A stretch of 7,623 nucleotides of DNA from Candidatus Hebobacteria bacterium (GTDB lineage Bacteria > Armatimonadota > Hebobacteria > Hebobacterales > Hebobacteraceae), in NCBI GenBank assembly GCA_029821235.1, contig JALGTT010000058.1, forward strand, positions 1-7,623, read 5' to 3'. Made by a program: the position numbers and the translations under genes. Of the stretch, positions 1 to 6,504 are shown one piece after another (position 1 is the first letter of the stretch; each line of letters begins with the position of its first letter). Under the pieces are notes generated by a model. It had not been told where the DNA came from, ran no database searches, and was given only the letters and a program-made list of their open reading frames with translations.

Positions 1-47
1 CCTGTCTCGAAGTCGTGAGCGAAGAAGACGTTGCCTTTGGCGGCCAT
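1..47 (-). CDS. 5' end of an unrecognised protein, truncated by window edge
   Basis: On the minus strand an ATG at 47-45 opens a frame that stays open to the window edge. It reads MAAKGNVFFAHDFET, then continues off-window. A strong Shine-Dalgarno (GGAGGGG on the minus strand, plus positions 53-59) lies 5 bases upstream, which is the main reason to believe it is a real start. There is no N-terminal signal peptide, so the product is probably cytoplasmic. Fifteen residues are too few to assign a family. The gene diverges from the leuB-like gene, with both 5' ends facing the spacer at 48-263, so the two may share regulatory sites. A chance ORF start is the alternative. Confidence 0.55.
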   Translation of the reverse strand, partial: MAAKGNVFFAHDFET

Positions 48-126
48 CCAAGCCCCTCCGATCAATCCCCTTGGTTGTATTCATGGGGGCTTTTCCGAAA
101 ATAGCATTACCACATCGCGTCTGTGA

Positions 127-141
127 TGAAACACCGTTTCA
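127..141. repeat. Perfect 15-bp palindrome, candidate operator
   Basis: TGAAAC-ACC-GTTTCA is a perfect 6-bp inverted repeat around a 3-bp centre. It lies in the divergent spacer, about 65 bases upstream of the candidate -35 of the leuB-like gene and about 80 bases from the minus-strand start. This size and symmetry fit the binding site of a dimeric repressor or activator. The regulator cannot be named from the sequence. It could also be a chance palindrome. Confidence 0.35.
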
Positions 142-204
142 CGGCATAGTATGTTTTGACCCGCAACGCCAGACCCTGCTCGCAGGAACGCATGGGGGGC
201 CCTT

Positions 205-234
205 TTGCGTCGGCAGCGCGCCCTGTGCTATCAT
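205..234 (+). promoter_or_regulatory. Sigma70-like extended -10 promoter for the leuB-like gene
   Basis: TGCTATCAT at 226-234 combines an extended TGn element with a -10 hexamer (TATCAT, 229-234) matching TATAAT at five of six positions. A weak -35 (TTGCGT, 205-210) lies 18 bases upstream, matching only the TTG core, which is tolerable with an extended -10. Transcription would begin near 241, giving a leader of about 23 bases that includes the ribosome binding site at 251-255. This is a sequence-only prediction. Confidence 0.45.
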
Positions 235-250
235 GCGGCACACATTACTT

Positions 251-266
251 GGAGGACAGTCAGGTG
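251..266 (+). promoter_or_regulatory. Ribosome binding site that fixes a GTG start
   Basis: GGAGG at 251-255 sits 8 bases before the GTG at 264-266. The frame stays open further upstream to an ATG at 156, but that extension would add 36 residues with no family similarity and would begin upstream of the predicted promoter. The GTG start gives the typical family N-terminus, LKIAVIPGDGIGPE. Confidence 0.75.
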
Positions 267-1313
267 CTGAAGATTGCAGTGATTCCCGGCGATGGCATCG
301 GCCCGGAGGTAGTGAGGGAGGGGTTGAAGGTGCTGGCGGCGGCTGCGAAGGCGGCCGACGTGAAGTACGACACGGTGGAGTACGATTTCGGGGGGGACCG
401 CTATCTCGCCTCGGGCGAGGTGCTGCCCAAGGGGGCGCTGGAGGAGTTGGCGCAGTTTGATGCCATCTACCTGGGGGCGGTGGGGCACCCCGAGGTGGCG
501 CCCGGTATCCTGGAGAAGGAACTGTTGCTGGCGATCCGGTTCGGGCTGGATCAGTACGTGAATCTCCGCCCCATCAAACTCTACCCGGGGGTCTGGACGC
601 CCATCAAAGACAAGGGTCCCGAGGAGATTGACTTCGTGGTGGTGAGGGAGAACACCGAGGACATGTATGTGGGCACCGGCGGGTTCACCCACTACGGCAC
701 CCCGCAGGAGGTGGCCACCCAGGTGGCGGTGTACACGCGGCGGGGGACGGAGCGCGTCATCCGCTATGCCTTCGAGTTGGCGCGGAAGAGGAACCGGAAG
801 AAGAAACTGACCATGGTGGACAAGTCCAATGTGCTCACCTATGGACACGACCTGTGGGTGCGCACCTTCGCGGAAGTGGGGGAGGAGTACCCGGATATCG
901 AGAAGGATCACGCCTATGTGGACGCGACCTGCATGTGGATGGTGAAGAACCCGGAGTGGTTCGACGTGATCGTGACCACCAACATGTTCGGCGACATAAT
1001 CACCGATCTGGGGGCGATGGTGCAGGGAGGGATGGGCATCGCCGCCTCCGGCAACATCAACCCCGAGGGTGTGTCCATGTTCGAGCCTATTCACGGCTCC
1101 GCCCCCAAGTACGCGGGACTGAACAAGGCGAACCCGATGGCGGCGATCTGCGCGGTGCAGATGCTGCTCGAGCACGTGGGAGCGACGGAGGCGGCCGAGC
1201 GGGTGGAGAAGGCGATCGCCGACGTGCTCGCCAGCGGCAGGATCCCCGATCTCTCCGCGGGCAAGTGCCCGCCAACGAGCGAGATAGGGGACATGGTGGC
1301 GGAGGCGGTGTAG
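264..1313 (+). CDS. leuB: 3-isopropylmalate dehydrogenase-like beta-decarboxylating dehydrogenase
   Basis: A 349-residue member of the isocitrate/isopropylmalate dehydrogenase family, of usual LeuB length. LeuB oxidises and decarboxylates 3-isopropylmalate to 2-ketoisocaproate in leucine synthesis, in the cytoplasm as a dimer. Visible landmarks are GDGIGPE (9-15), the substrate arginines R92, R102 and R128, catalytic Lys187 in VDKSNV, the metal-binding aspartates of NMFGDIITDLG (240-250), and the coenzyme loop EPIHGSAPKYAG (274-285). Hydrophobic LL at 88-89, just before R92, matches the pocket that reads the isopropyl group. Isocitrate dehydrogenase has Ser/Asn there and homoisocitrate dehydrogenase an Arg, so isopropylmalate is the favoured substrate. 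Two features are atypical of classic LeuB: RENTED at 128-133 instead of RELTGG, and Lys282-Tyr283 instead of Asp-Ile at the coenzyme-selecting site. Tartrate/malate- or isocitrate-type activity remains possible. No leuA, leuC or leuD is in the window. Confidence 0.8.
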   Translation: MLKIAVIPGDGIGPEVVREGLKVLAAAAKAADVKYDTVEYDFGGDRYLASGEVLPKGALEELAQFDAIYLGAVGHPEVAPGILEKELLLAIRFGLDQYVNLRPIKLYPGVWTPIKDKGPEEIDFVVVRENTEDMYVGTGGFTHYGTPQEVATQVAVYTRRGTERVIRYAFELARKRNRKKKLTMVDKSNVLTYGHDLWVRTFAEVGEEYPDIEKDHAYVDATCMWMVKNPEWFDVIVTTNMFGDIITDLGAMVQGGMGIAASGNINPEGVSMFEPIHGSAPKYAGLNKANPMAAICAVQMLLEHVGATEAAERVEKAIADVLASGRIPDLSAGKCPPTSEIGDMVAEAV

Positions 1314-1404
1314 CGCAGAGACCTCGGGCCGCACTGTCCGGCAGTTTCCAGGCTCGCGTCACGAGCGCCCGGGGAGACGGCGGATCGGCGGGACGACAGC
1401 AGTC

Positions 1405-3381
1405 ATGACATCAGGAGTTGAAACGAAACCACCGCGGGAGGGGGCGGTCACCTGGAGGGCGGTGATCATCGCCTTCCTATTGCTGGTCGCGCTCGCGCCG
1501 GCCGCGTTCTATGGCGAGTTGGTGCACATGGCGACGTATCAGTTCGCCTCCGGCGTACCCGCGATGGCGCCGCTGGTGGTGCTGATGCTGCTGGCGGCGG
1601 CAAACCCCCTGGCAGGGCGCATGGGGCTCCGGGGACTGACGCGGCGCGAACTGCTCACCATCTATTCCATCGTGTTGGTGGGCGCGCCGCTGGTGTCTCA
1701 CGGCATCCTCGCCTGGATGCTCCCGCATTCGCTGATCCAGCACTACCTGGCGCGGGCGCAGCCGGAGTGGGAGACCGGAGTGCTCCCGTATCTGCCGACC
1801 TGGTTCTCGCCGACCCAGACGGAGGCGGTGGAGGGATACTTCGTCGGCCGTGCTTCGGTGCCGTGGGCCCTGTGGTGGACACCACTGGCGGCGTGGGGCT
1901 CGTTCATGCTGGCCCTGTTTGTGTCCACCTTGTGTCTGGTGGTGCTGTTCAGGGCACAGTGGATCTCGCACGAGCGGCTGAGCTTCCCCATCGCACAGGT
2001 GCCGCTGGAGATGGTGAGAGAAGAGGGGAAGGGTGAGCGCCGCGTGGGTCGGCTGCCGGTGGCATGGATGTTCTGGATCGGGTTCCTGATCTCGTTCGGC
2101 GCTGCCTTTCTCAGCCGGCTATCGGCGATCTTCCCGGCGATTCCCGCCATCCCCTTGGGTGAGACGGTGCTGATACCCTGGCAGAAGGTGGGTCCGCTGG
2201 CCGGGTTGGGGGACATCTGGCTGGTGCTGTATCCCTGGATGATCGCCATTGCCTATTTGATTCCCAAGGAACTTTCGTTCTCGTGCTGGTTCTTCTGGCT
2301 GGTGCGCGTGGGGCTGACGGTGCTCGCCATCACCGCGGGGGCTGCGCCGCAGAAGCCGGAGGAGTGGTGGTCGAGCACATTCCCCGCGCCCTATCATCAG
2401 GGCGGCGGAGCGGTGCTCGCGCTGGGCCTGTGGGTGCTGTGGACGGGCCGGCGGCACGTGCTGCGGGCCGTGCGGATGGCGTTCACTTTCCGCGGGCCGG
2501 GGGCCGAGGAGGGTGCCCCGCTCGCCTATCGCTGGGTACTGTTGGGGTTCGTCGTCTCCTTCGGTTATCTCATCTATTTCTGCTGGGCGGCGGGGTGCCG
2601 GCCCATCGTGGGGATGGCGATCGTCGGGCTGATTGTCGCATACTACATGATGTGGGCGCGGCTGAGGGCGGAGACGGGACTGGGGTTCGTGCCGTTTCCG
2701 TTGATCGTGAACAGCATGTTGGTGACGGTGTTCGGCAGCGCGGCCTTCCGACCGCGAGAGATCGCCACCCTGATGAACGTGCGCTGGGCGTACTTCCCAG
2801 GATTCGGGGAGTCGTTCGAGGTGTGCACCGGCAACAGCCTGGACAGTTTCAAGATCGCGGACTCGGCGCGCATACCTGCCCGTCCGTTGCTGGCGGCCTT
2901 GACGGCGGGATTCGTGGTGGCGCTGGTGGTGGGGATCTACACGGTGCTGACGGGCATGTACCACTACGGATTCCTAAACCTCCGCGCCGCCCTCAGCGGC
3001 GGAGGCTGGTTGGGCGGGCAGCTCCGATCAGATGGGGCGGGGATCTTCGACATGCTCACCAACCCCCAGCAGTACGACGCCAACGGGATCATCGCGATGG
3101 GGGCCGGGGCAGTGATCGCGGTGGCGCTGGGGATGATGCGTCTGCGGTTCTGGTGGTGGCCCTTCCACCCCATCGGATACCTGGCCTCCAATTGCTGGGG
3201 CATGCACTGGTACTTCATGCCCTTCTTTATTGGGTGGCTGCTCAAATTGCTGGCGATCCGCTACGGGGGCCTGCGCCTGTACCGGGCCACGATGCCGATG
3301 GCGATCGGGCTGATCGTGGGGGACATGGCCAATCAGGCATTCTGGGTGGTCGTGACCTTGATCGTGGGGCACCCGTTGTGA
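1405..3381 (+). CDS. Large polytopic membrane protein, DUF6785/OPT-like, function unknown
   Basis: A 658-residue protein with about 13-15 hydrophobic segments, for example near 17-35, 52-72, 87-105, 155-184, 221-241, 270-287, 295-312, 376-393, 398-417, 495-514, 562-578, 601-617 and 631-655. The N-terminal 15 residues are polar and there is no cleavable signal. Recognisable patches are HERLSFPIAQVPLEM (189-203), RLRAETGLGF (419-428), WWWPFHPIGYL (583-593) and GLIVGD (635-640). From memory these resemble uncharacterised membrane proteins carrying DUF6785/DUF6784, and the pattern of family motifs is reminiscent of oligopeptide (OPT) transporters; both assignments need a profile search. A transport role is inferred. 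The ATG start has only a weak upstream GGGA (1390-1393). It lies 91 bases after the leuB-like gene on the same strand, with no clear terminator between, so co-transcription is possible but no functional link is evident. Confidence 0.85.
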   Translation: MTSGVETKPPREGAVTWRAVIIAFLLLVALAPAAFYGELVHMATYQFASGVPAMAPLVVLMLLAAANPLAGRMGLRGLTRRELLTIYSIVLVGAPLVSHGILAWMLPHSLIQHYLARAQPEWETGVLPYLPTWFSPTQTEAVEGYFVGRASVPWALWWTPLAAWGSFMLALFVSTLCLVVLFRAQWISHERLSFPIAQVPLEMVREEGKGERRVGRLPVAWMFWIGFLISFGAAFLSRLSAIFPAIPAIPLGETVLIPWQKVGPLAGLGDIWLVLYPWMIAIAYLIPKELSFSCWFFWLVRVGLTVLAITAGAAPQKPEEWWSSTFPAPYHQGGGAVLALGLWVLWTGRRHVLRAVRMAFTFRGPGAEEGAPLAYRWVLLGFVVSFGYLIYFCWAAGCRPIVGMAIVGLIVAYYMMWARLRAETGLGFVPFPLIVNSMLVTVFGSAAFRPREIATLMNVRWAYFPGFGESFEVCTGNSLDSFKIADSARIPARPLLAALTAGFVVALVVGIYTVLTGMYHYGFLNLRAALSGGGWLGGQLRSDGAGIFDMLTNPQQYDANGIIAMGAGAVIAVALGMMRLRFWWWPFHPIGYLASNCWGMHWYFMPFFIGWLLKLLAIRYGGLRLYRATMPMAIGLIVGDMANQAFWVVVTLIVGHPL

Positions 3382-3507
3382 TGGCCGCGCGCGCCTGATC
3401 ATCCCGCTGTCCTACCCGCCGCCCGCGCGACGGAATGCCCGCTGTATTGCCCTTCCGCCGGGTCCCGCACGAGTGCCGAGCATGCCGCCGCCCAAATCTT
3501 CGCCCGT
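3382..3507. other. Intergenic region after the membrane protein gene
   Basis: This non-coding stretch precedes the promoter-like region of the transport operon. It is GC- and C-rich on the plus strand. A small perfect palindrome, GCACGAGTGC (3467-3476), is present, but there is no GC hairpin followed by a T-run, so no intrinsic terminator is supported. Nothing else is recognised. Confidence 0.4.
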
Positions 3508-3541
3508 CTTTCACAGTTCCTTCACAGGCATTCCTGATAAT
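3508..3541 (+). promoter_or_regulatory. Promoter-like region with 11-bp-phased direct repeats (Pho-box-like)
   Basis: TTCACAG occurs twice (3510-3516 and 3521-3527), separated by TTCC, a repeat period of 11 bp or about one helical turn. Framed as CTTTCAC-AGTT-CCTTCAC (3508-3525), it has the 7-4-7 layout of PhoB/OmpR-family sites and matches 12 of 18 positions of the Escherichia coli Pho box. A -10-like GATAAT (3536-3541, five of six to TATAAT) begins 10 bases after the second repeat, the spacing found in activator-dependent Pho promoters, where the box takes the place of the -35. No good -35 is seen at 17 bp. Transcription would start near 3548, supporting the ATG at 3571. The repeat layout is seen; the regulator is inferred. 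Confidence 0.45.
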
Positions 3542-3570
3542 CAAGAGGCAGGGAATTGGGAAGGCCGGAT

Positions 3571-4638
3571 ATGCTCTCGGTCGAGGTGAGAAAGGCTCTC
3601 ACGGAGTTTGAGCTGGCGGTCACCTTCCAGGCGAAGGCGGCGGAGACGGTGGTGATCATCGGCCCCAGCGGATGTGGCAAGACCACCACGCTGAACATCA
3701 TCGCGGGTCTGGTGAGGCCGGACGAGGGAAGGGTGGCGCTCGGCGACCGCGTGCTGGTGGACCGCGCCGCGGGCGTAGAGCTGCCGACCGCGCAGCGCAA
3801 TGTCGGCTATGTGTTCCAGGAGTTCGCGCTGTTCCCCCATCTCACGGTGGCCGAGAACATCGCCTATGGGCTGCGCGCCCGGCGCCAGCCGCGGGAGTTG
3901 ATCGCGCGCAAGGTGGAGGAGGCGATCTCGCTGCTGGGGATCCATGCCCTGCGCGACCGCCGCCCGACCGCTCTCTCCGGCGGAGAGCGGCAGCGGGTGG
4001 CGCTGGCGAGGGCGATCGCCTGTGACGCTCAGATTCTGCTGTTGGACGAGCCCCTGGGATCGCTGGACGCGCAGACGAGAAACCGCGTGCGCGGGGAACT
4101 TCATCGCCTGCTGAAGACCCTGGGCCGGATCGCGGTGATGGTGACCCACGACTACATAGATGCGCTCACCTTCGGCGATCGGATCTGCGTGATGGAGCGG
4201 GGCCAGGTGTTGCAGGCGGGGGAGAGGCAGGACCTGCTTCGGCATCCCAAATCCCGTTTCGTGGCCGAACTGACCGGGGTGAATTTCTTCGAGGGCACCG
4301 TCAGCCCCGAGCGGCGAGACGGGCTGACCGAGATCTGGATAGGGGACTCGCGGCTGTATGCCGCGGCCAACCATCAGGAGATGGGAGACACGCTGCTCAC
4401 CTTCTTCCCGAGCGATGTCAGCCTCAACCGCCAGCCCCCCTCCGGCTCGCCGCGCAACGTCTATCGCTCTCAGGTGCGGGAACTGGTTCATCTGGGGGAC
4501 AAGGTGCGGGTTTCCCTGAATGGCGCGCTGCCGATGTGCGCGGAGATCACGGCCAGCGCGTTGGAGGAGTTGGGGATTGCGGAGGGAGACAAAGTCTACG
4601 CCTCGGTGAAGGCCACCGCGGTCAAGTTGTATCGGTAG
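3571..4638 (+). CDS. modC: ModC-type molybdate/tungstate ABC transporter ATPase
   Basis: A 355-residue cytoplasmic ATPase. The nucleotide-binding domain has Walker A GPSGCGKTT (31-39), Q-loop Gln83, signature LSGGERQRVALARA (135-148), Walker B ILLLDEP (155-161), D-loop SLD (164-166) and H-loop His193, all intact. After a linker, residues about 295-355 form a TOBE-type domain ending in VYASVKATAVKLYR, the regulatory or oxyanion-binding domain of ModC. The ATG at 3571 is preferred, with GGGAAGG (3558-3564) 6 bases upstream; the N-terminus MLSVEVRKAL is typical of ModC. A TTG at 3556 would add five residues but lies only about 8 bases from the predicted transcription start. It is first in an operon with the binding protein, permease, MoaD and a second ATPase. 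Sulfate or other oxyanion transport (CysA-like) is the alternative, less likely given the TOBE domain and MoaD. Confidence 0.88.
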   Translation: MLSVEVRKALTEFELAVTFQAKAAETVVIIGPSGCGKTTTLNIIAGLVRPDEGRVALGDRVLVDRAAGVELPTAQRNVGYVFQEFALFPHLTVAENIAYGLRARRQPRELIARKVEEAISLLGIHALRDRRPTALSGGERQRVALARAIACDAQILLLDEPLGSLDAQTRNRVRGELHRLLKTLGRIAVMVTHDYIDALTFGDRICVMERGQVLQAGERQDLLRHPKSRFVAELTGVNFFEGTVSPERRDGLTEIWIGDSRLYAAANHQEMGDTLLTFFPSDVSLNRQPPSGSPRNVYRSQVRELVHLGDKVRVSLNGALPMCAEITASALEELGIAEGDKVYASVKATAVKLYR

Positions 4639-4640
4639 CG

Positions 4641-4663
4641 CCTCCGGCCGGCGAGGCCGGCGG
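4641..4663 (+). repeat. GC-rich hairpin between modC and modA
   Basis: CCGGCC (4644-4649) pairs with GGCCGG (4655-4660) around a GGCGA loop. Two more C-G pairs (4641/4663 and 4642/4662) close it across one mismatch. It lies in the 44-base gap just after the modC stop and before the modA ribosome binding site. No T-run follows, so it is not a classic terminator. It could protect the upstream message or tune expression of the binding protein relative to the ATPase; that role is inference. Confidence 0.4.
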
Positions 4664-4682
4664 ACACAGGGAGATGGTGGAA

Positions 4683-5522
4683 ATGACAGCAGGAAGAGTG
4701 ATCGGGATAACGGCAGTCTGTCTGGCGGCGGTGGGAGGGCTGCTGTGGGTGGCCCGCGCGGGCCGTCAGGCGCCGGCCCCCGCGGAGCGGCCGGTGACCC
4801 TGATGGTGCACGCGGGAGCGGGAATCCGGCCCGCCCTCGACGAACTGGGCGCGCGCTACACCGCGGAGACCGGGGTGAAGATCGAATACAATTACAAAGG
4901 CTCCGGGTGTCTTCTCGCCGACATCTGCGCCTCCCGGAAGGGGGATGCCTACATACCGGGAGAACTCTACTACATAGAGCAGGCGGTGCAGCGCGACCTG
5001 GTCTCCGAGTACCGCGTGGTGGCCAATCTCACCACCGTCCTGGTGGTGCAGCCGGGCAATCCCAAGGGAATCGAGGACATCCGCGATCTGACGCGGCCGG
5101 GGATGCGCGTGGGCATCGGAGAGCCCGAGATGGTGGCCGTGGGACGGGCCGCCCGGGAGGTTCTCACTCGCGCCGGCGTGTGGGACAAGATGAAGCGGAA
5201 CATCGTGATGGAGGGGCAGAATGTGTCCGAGGTGGGCAACGCGGTGAAGTTGGGGCACATAGACGCGGGGATCGTGTGGGATGCCACCGCCGCGCTCTAC
5301 AGCCCACGGGAGTTGACCACCGTCGAGGTTCCCGAGAAGTGGCGGGTGGTGTCTCCGGTGCCGGTGGGGGTGCTGAGTTTCTCCCGCTTCCCGGAGGAGT
5401 CGAAGCAGTTCCTGGCCTTCCTGGCCAGCGACGAGGCGGAACAGGTGTTCAAGAAGCACGGCTTCGCCACCCCCGTCCCTGAAGCGCAGAAGAAGCCCGT
5501 TACGAAGGGGGAGGGCGTTTGA
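4683..5522 (+). CDS. modA: ModA-like periplasmic oxyanion-binding protein
   Basis: A 279-residue exported binding protein that would deliver molybdate or tungstate to the permease. Residues 6-24 are a hydrophobic signal segment, with a possible signal peptidase I site after ARA (24-26); there is no lipobox. The mature part follows the ModA pattern: an opening strand with GAGIRPALDEL (45-55), TGVKIEYNYKGSG (63-75) with the anion-binding Ser74 equivalent, then GDAYIPGELYY (87-97) where ModA has the D-x-F-I-S-A-D patch, and a hinge and second lobe to about 262. The Ser at the first anion contact of E. coli ModA is replaced by Gly47. The ATG at 4683 has AGGGAG (4668-4673) 9 bases upstream; an in-frame ATG at 4674 abuts that same site and is less likely. 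Molybdate versus tungstate cannot be decided from the sequence. Confidence 0.8.
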   Translation: MTAGRVIGITAVCLAAVGGLLWVARAGRQAPAPAERPVTLMVHAGAGIRPALDELGARYTAETGVKIEYNYKGSGCLLADICASRKGDAYIPGELYYIEQAVQRDLVSEYRVVANLTTVLVVQPGNPKGIEDIRDLTRPGMRVGIGEPEMVAVGRAAREVLTRAGVWDKMKRNIVMEGQNVSEVGNAVKLGHIDAGIVWDATAALYSPRELTTVEVPEKWRVVSPVPVGVLSFSRFPEESKQFLAFLASDEAEQVFKKHGFATPVPEAQKKPVTKGEGV

Positions 5523-6478
5523 CCACCAGCGCGGCACAACCGGCCGGCGGGGACCTCGGAAACAAGTTCTTCTCGGCCCTGCTGGTCAGCTTCCTGGTGC
5601 TCTTCCTGGCCGCCTCCACGTTGCTGTTGCTGAGCAATGTCTGGTATCTGGCGGAAGCGAAGGATTCACTGGGGAAGAGCGGGTGGAGCATATTCGTGGA
5701 GTCGCTGCACAACCCGCAGACCCACTTCGCGGTGAAACTCAGCGTCTTCTCCGCCGCCATCTCGGCGCTGGTGTGCATGATCGTCGCCATACCCGCGGCC
5801 TACAGCCTCTCCCGGTTCCGGTTCCCCTTCTCAGGGGTGGTGGACACCCTGCTCGACCTGCCCATCGTGCTCCCCCCTCCGGTAATCGGCATCAGCCTCC
5901 TGATCTTCTTTCGTACGCCGGCGGGAGACGTGGTCAACCATCTCACCCCGGAGTGGTTGGTGTCGGCGATCAACTGGCTGCTTTCCCTGGCCTTGGGAGA
6001 GCGGGTGCTGGAGAACGGCGCGTGGGTGACGAAGGGGGAGATCTGGGACGACGGCACCACGTGGGTGTACACCACCCGGGGAATCATCCTGGCGCAGTTC
6101 TTCGCCGCGTGCTCGTTCGGCGTACGGGCGGTGAAGGCCGCCTTCGACACCGTCGGCGTGCGACACGAGCAAGTGGCCCGGACTCTTGGATGCACGCGTC
6201 GTCAGGCTTTCTTCAAGGTGGTGCTGCCGATGGCGCGCAATGGCATCGTGGCGGGGGCGGTGATGACCTGGGCGAGGGCGATTGCCGAATTCGGGCCGAT
6301 TCTCTTCTTCTGCAGCGCGGTGCAGTGGAAGACCGAGGTGATGCCCATCCGCATGTTCCTGCTCAACGCGGCCTCGCAGATCGAGGAGGCGACCGCGCTG
6401 GTGATCATCATGATTCTCATCTCCGCCCTCACCCTGCTGGTGTTCAAGCGCCTCGGGGGGAGAGGATACCTGTGGTAG
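5519..6478 (+). CDS. modB: ModB-type ABC transporter permease
   Basis: A 319-residue inner-membrane permease, longer than the usual ModB of about 220-230. Hydrophobic segments lie near 17-40, 71-95, 108-131, 186-203, 236-262 and 290-308. The cytoplasmic EAA-loop that contacts the ATPase is clear at 217-237: EQVARTLG, then FFKVVLP. The extra length is an N-terminal membrane segment and a polar insertion at about 133-186, between the LPPPVIGISLLI stretch and the next membrane segment, probably exposed outside. The start is a TTG overlapping the modA stop as TTGA, with GGAGG (5509-5513) 5 bases upstream; no better in-frame start precedes the first membrane segment. The 4-base overlap indicates translational coupling with modA. 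Related sulfate/tungstate permeases share these features, so substrate is inferred from context. Confidence 0.86.
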   Translation: MTTSAAQPAGGDLGNKFFSALLVSFLVLFLAASTLLLLSNVWYLAEAKDSLGKSGWSIFVESLHNPQTHFAVKLSVFSAAISALVCMIVAIPAAYSLSRFRFPFSGVVDTLLDLPIVLPPPVIGISLLIFFRTPAGDVVNHLTPEWLVSAINWLLSLALGERVLENGAWVTKGEIWDDGTTWVYTTRGIILAQFFAACSFGVRAVKAAFDTVGVRHEQVARTLGCTRRQAFFKVVLPMARNGIVAGAVMTWARAIAEFGPILFFCSAVQWKTEVMPIRMFLLNAASQIEEATALVIIMILISALTLLVFKRLGGRGYLW

Positions 6479-6504
6479 CGCCGATGAGGCGGAACAGAGA
6501 GAAG

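Larger units (their letters stand above)
48..263. promoter_or_regulatory. Divergent intergenic region
   Basis: About 216 bases separate two divergent genes. The base composition is visibly less GC-rich than the coding regions, especially from 60 to 160, as expected for promoter DNA. It contains a plus-strand extended -10 promoter-like sequence near the leuB-like start, a perfect palindrome at 127-141, and the ribosome binding sites of both genes. For the minus-strand gene only a weak candidate -10 is visible (minus-strand TGCTATTTT, plus 98-106), without a good -35. No convincing small ORF is seen here: the plus-strand frames that begin at 71 and 156 are a frame overlapping the leuB-like gene and an upstream extension of it. 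Confidence 0.6.

Noticed and set aside
156..263. N-terminal extension of the leuB-like protein from an upstream ATG
   Set aside because: The added 36 residues show no family similarity, and the GTG at 264 has the good ribosome binding site and gives the canonical N-terminus.
231..1334. Long minus-strand open frame opposite the leuB-like gene, and similar long minus-strand frames opposite the other genes
   Set aside because: They mirror the GC-rich codon pattern of the genes they oppose, lack ribosome binding sites and family motifs, and are rich in Arg, His and Pro, as expected of shadow frames.
1314..1404. Intrinsic terminator between the leuB-like gene and the membrane protein gene
   Set aside because: Only short stems (such as GCTCG/CGAGC at 1352-1366) are found and no T-run follows.
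3382..3570. ModE-type operator upstream of modC
   Set aside because: No long inverted repeat with TATA-rich half-sites is present; the direct repeats point to a different regulator class.
4536..4682. N-terminal extension of the binding protein into the end of modC
   Set aside because: The extension is a shifted-frame reading of modC coding sequence; the signal segment begins right after the ATG at 4683.
4683..4760. Lipoprotein signal in the binding protein
   Set aside because: The only early cysteine (residue 13) is preceded by Thr-Ala-Val, which does not fit a lipobox, and it lies inside the hydrophobic segment.
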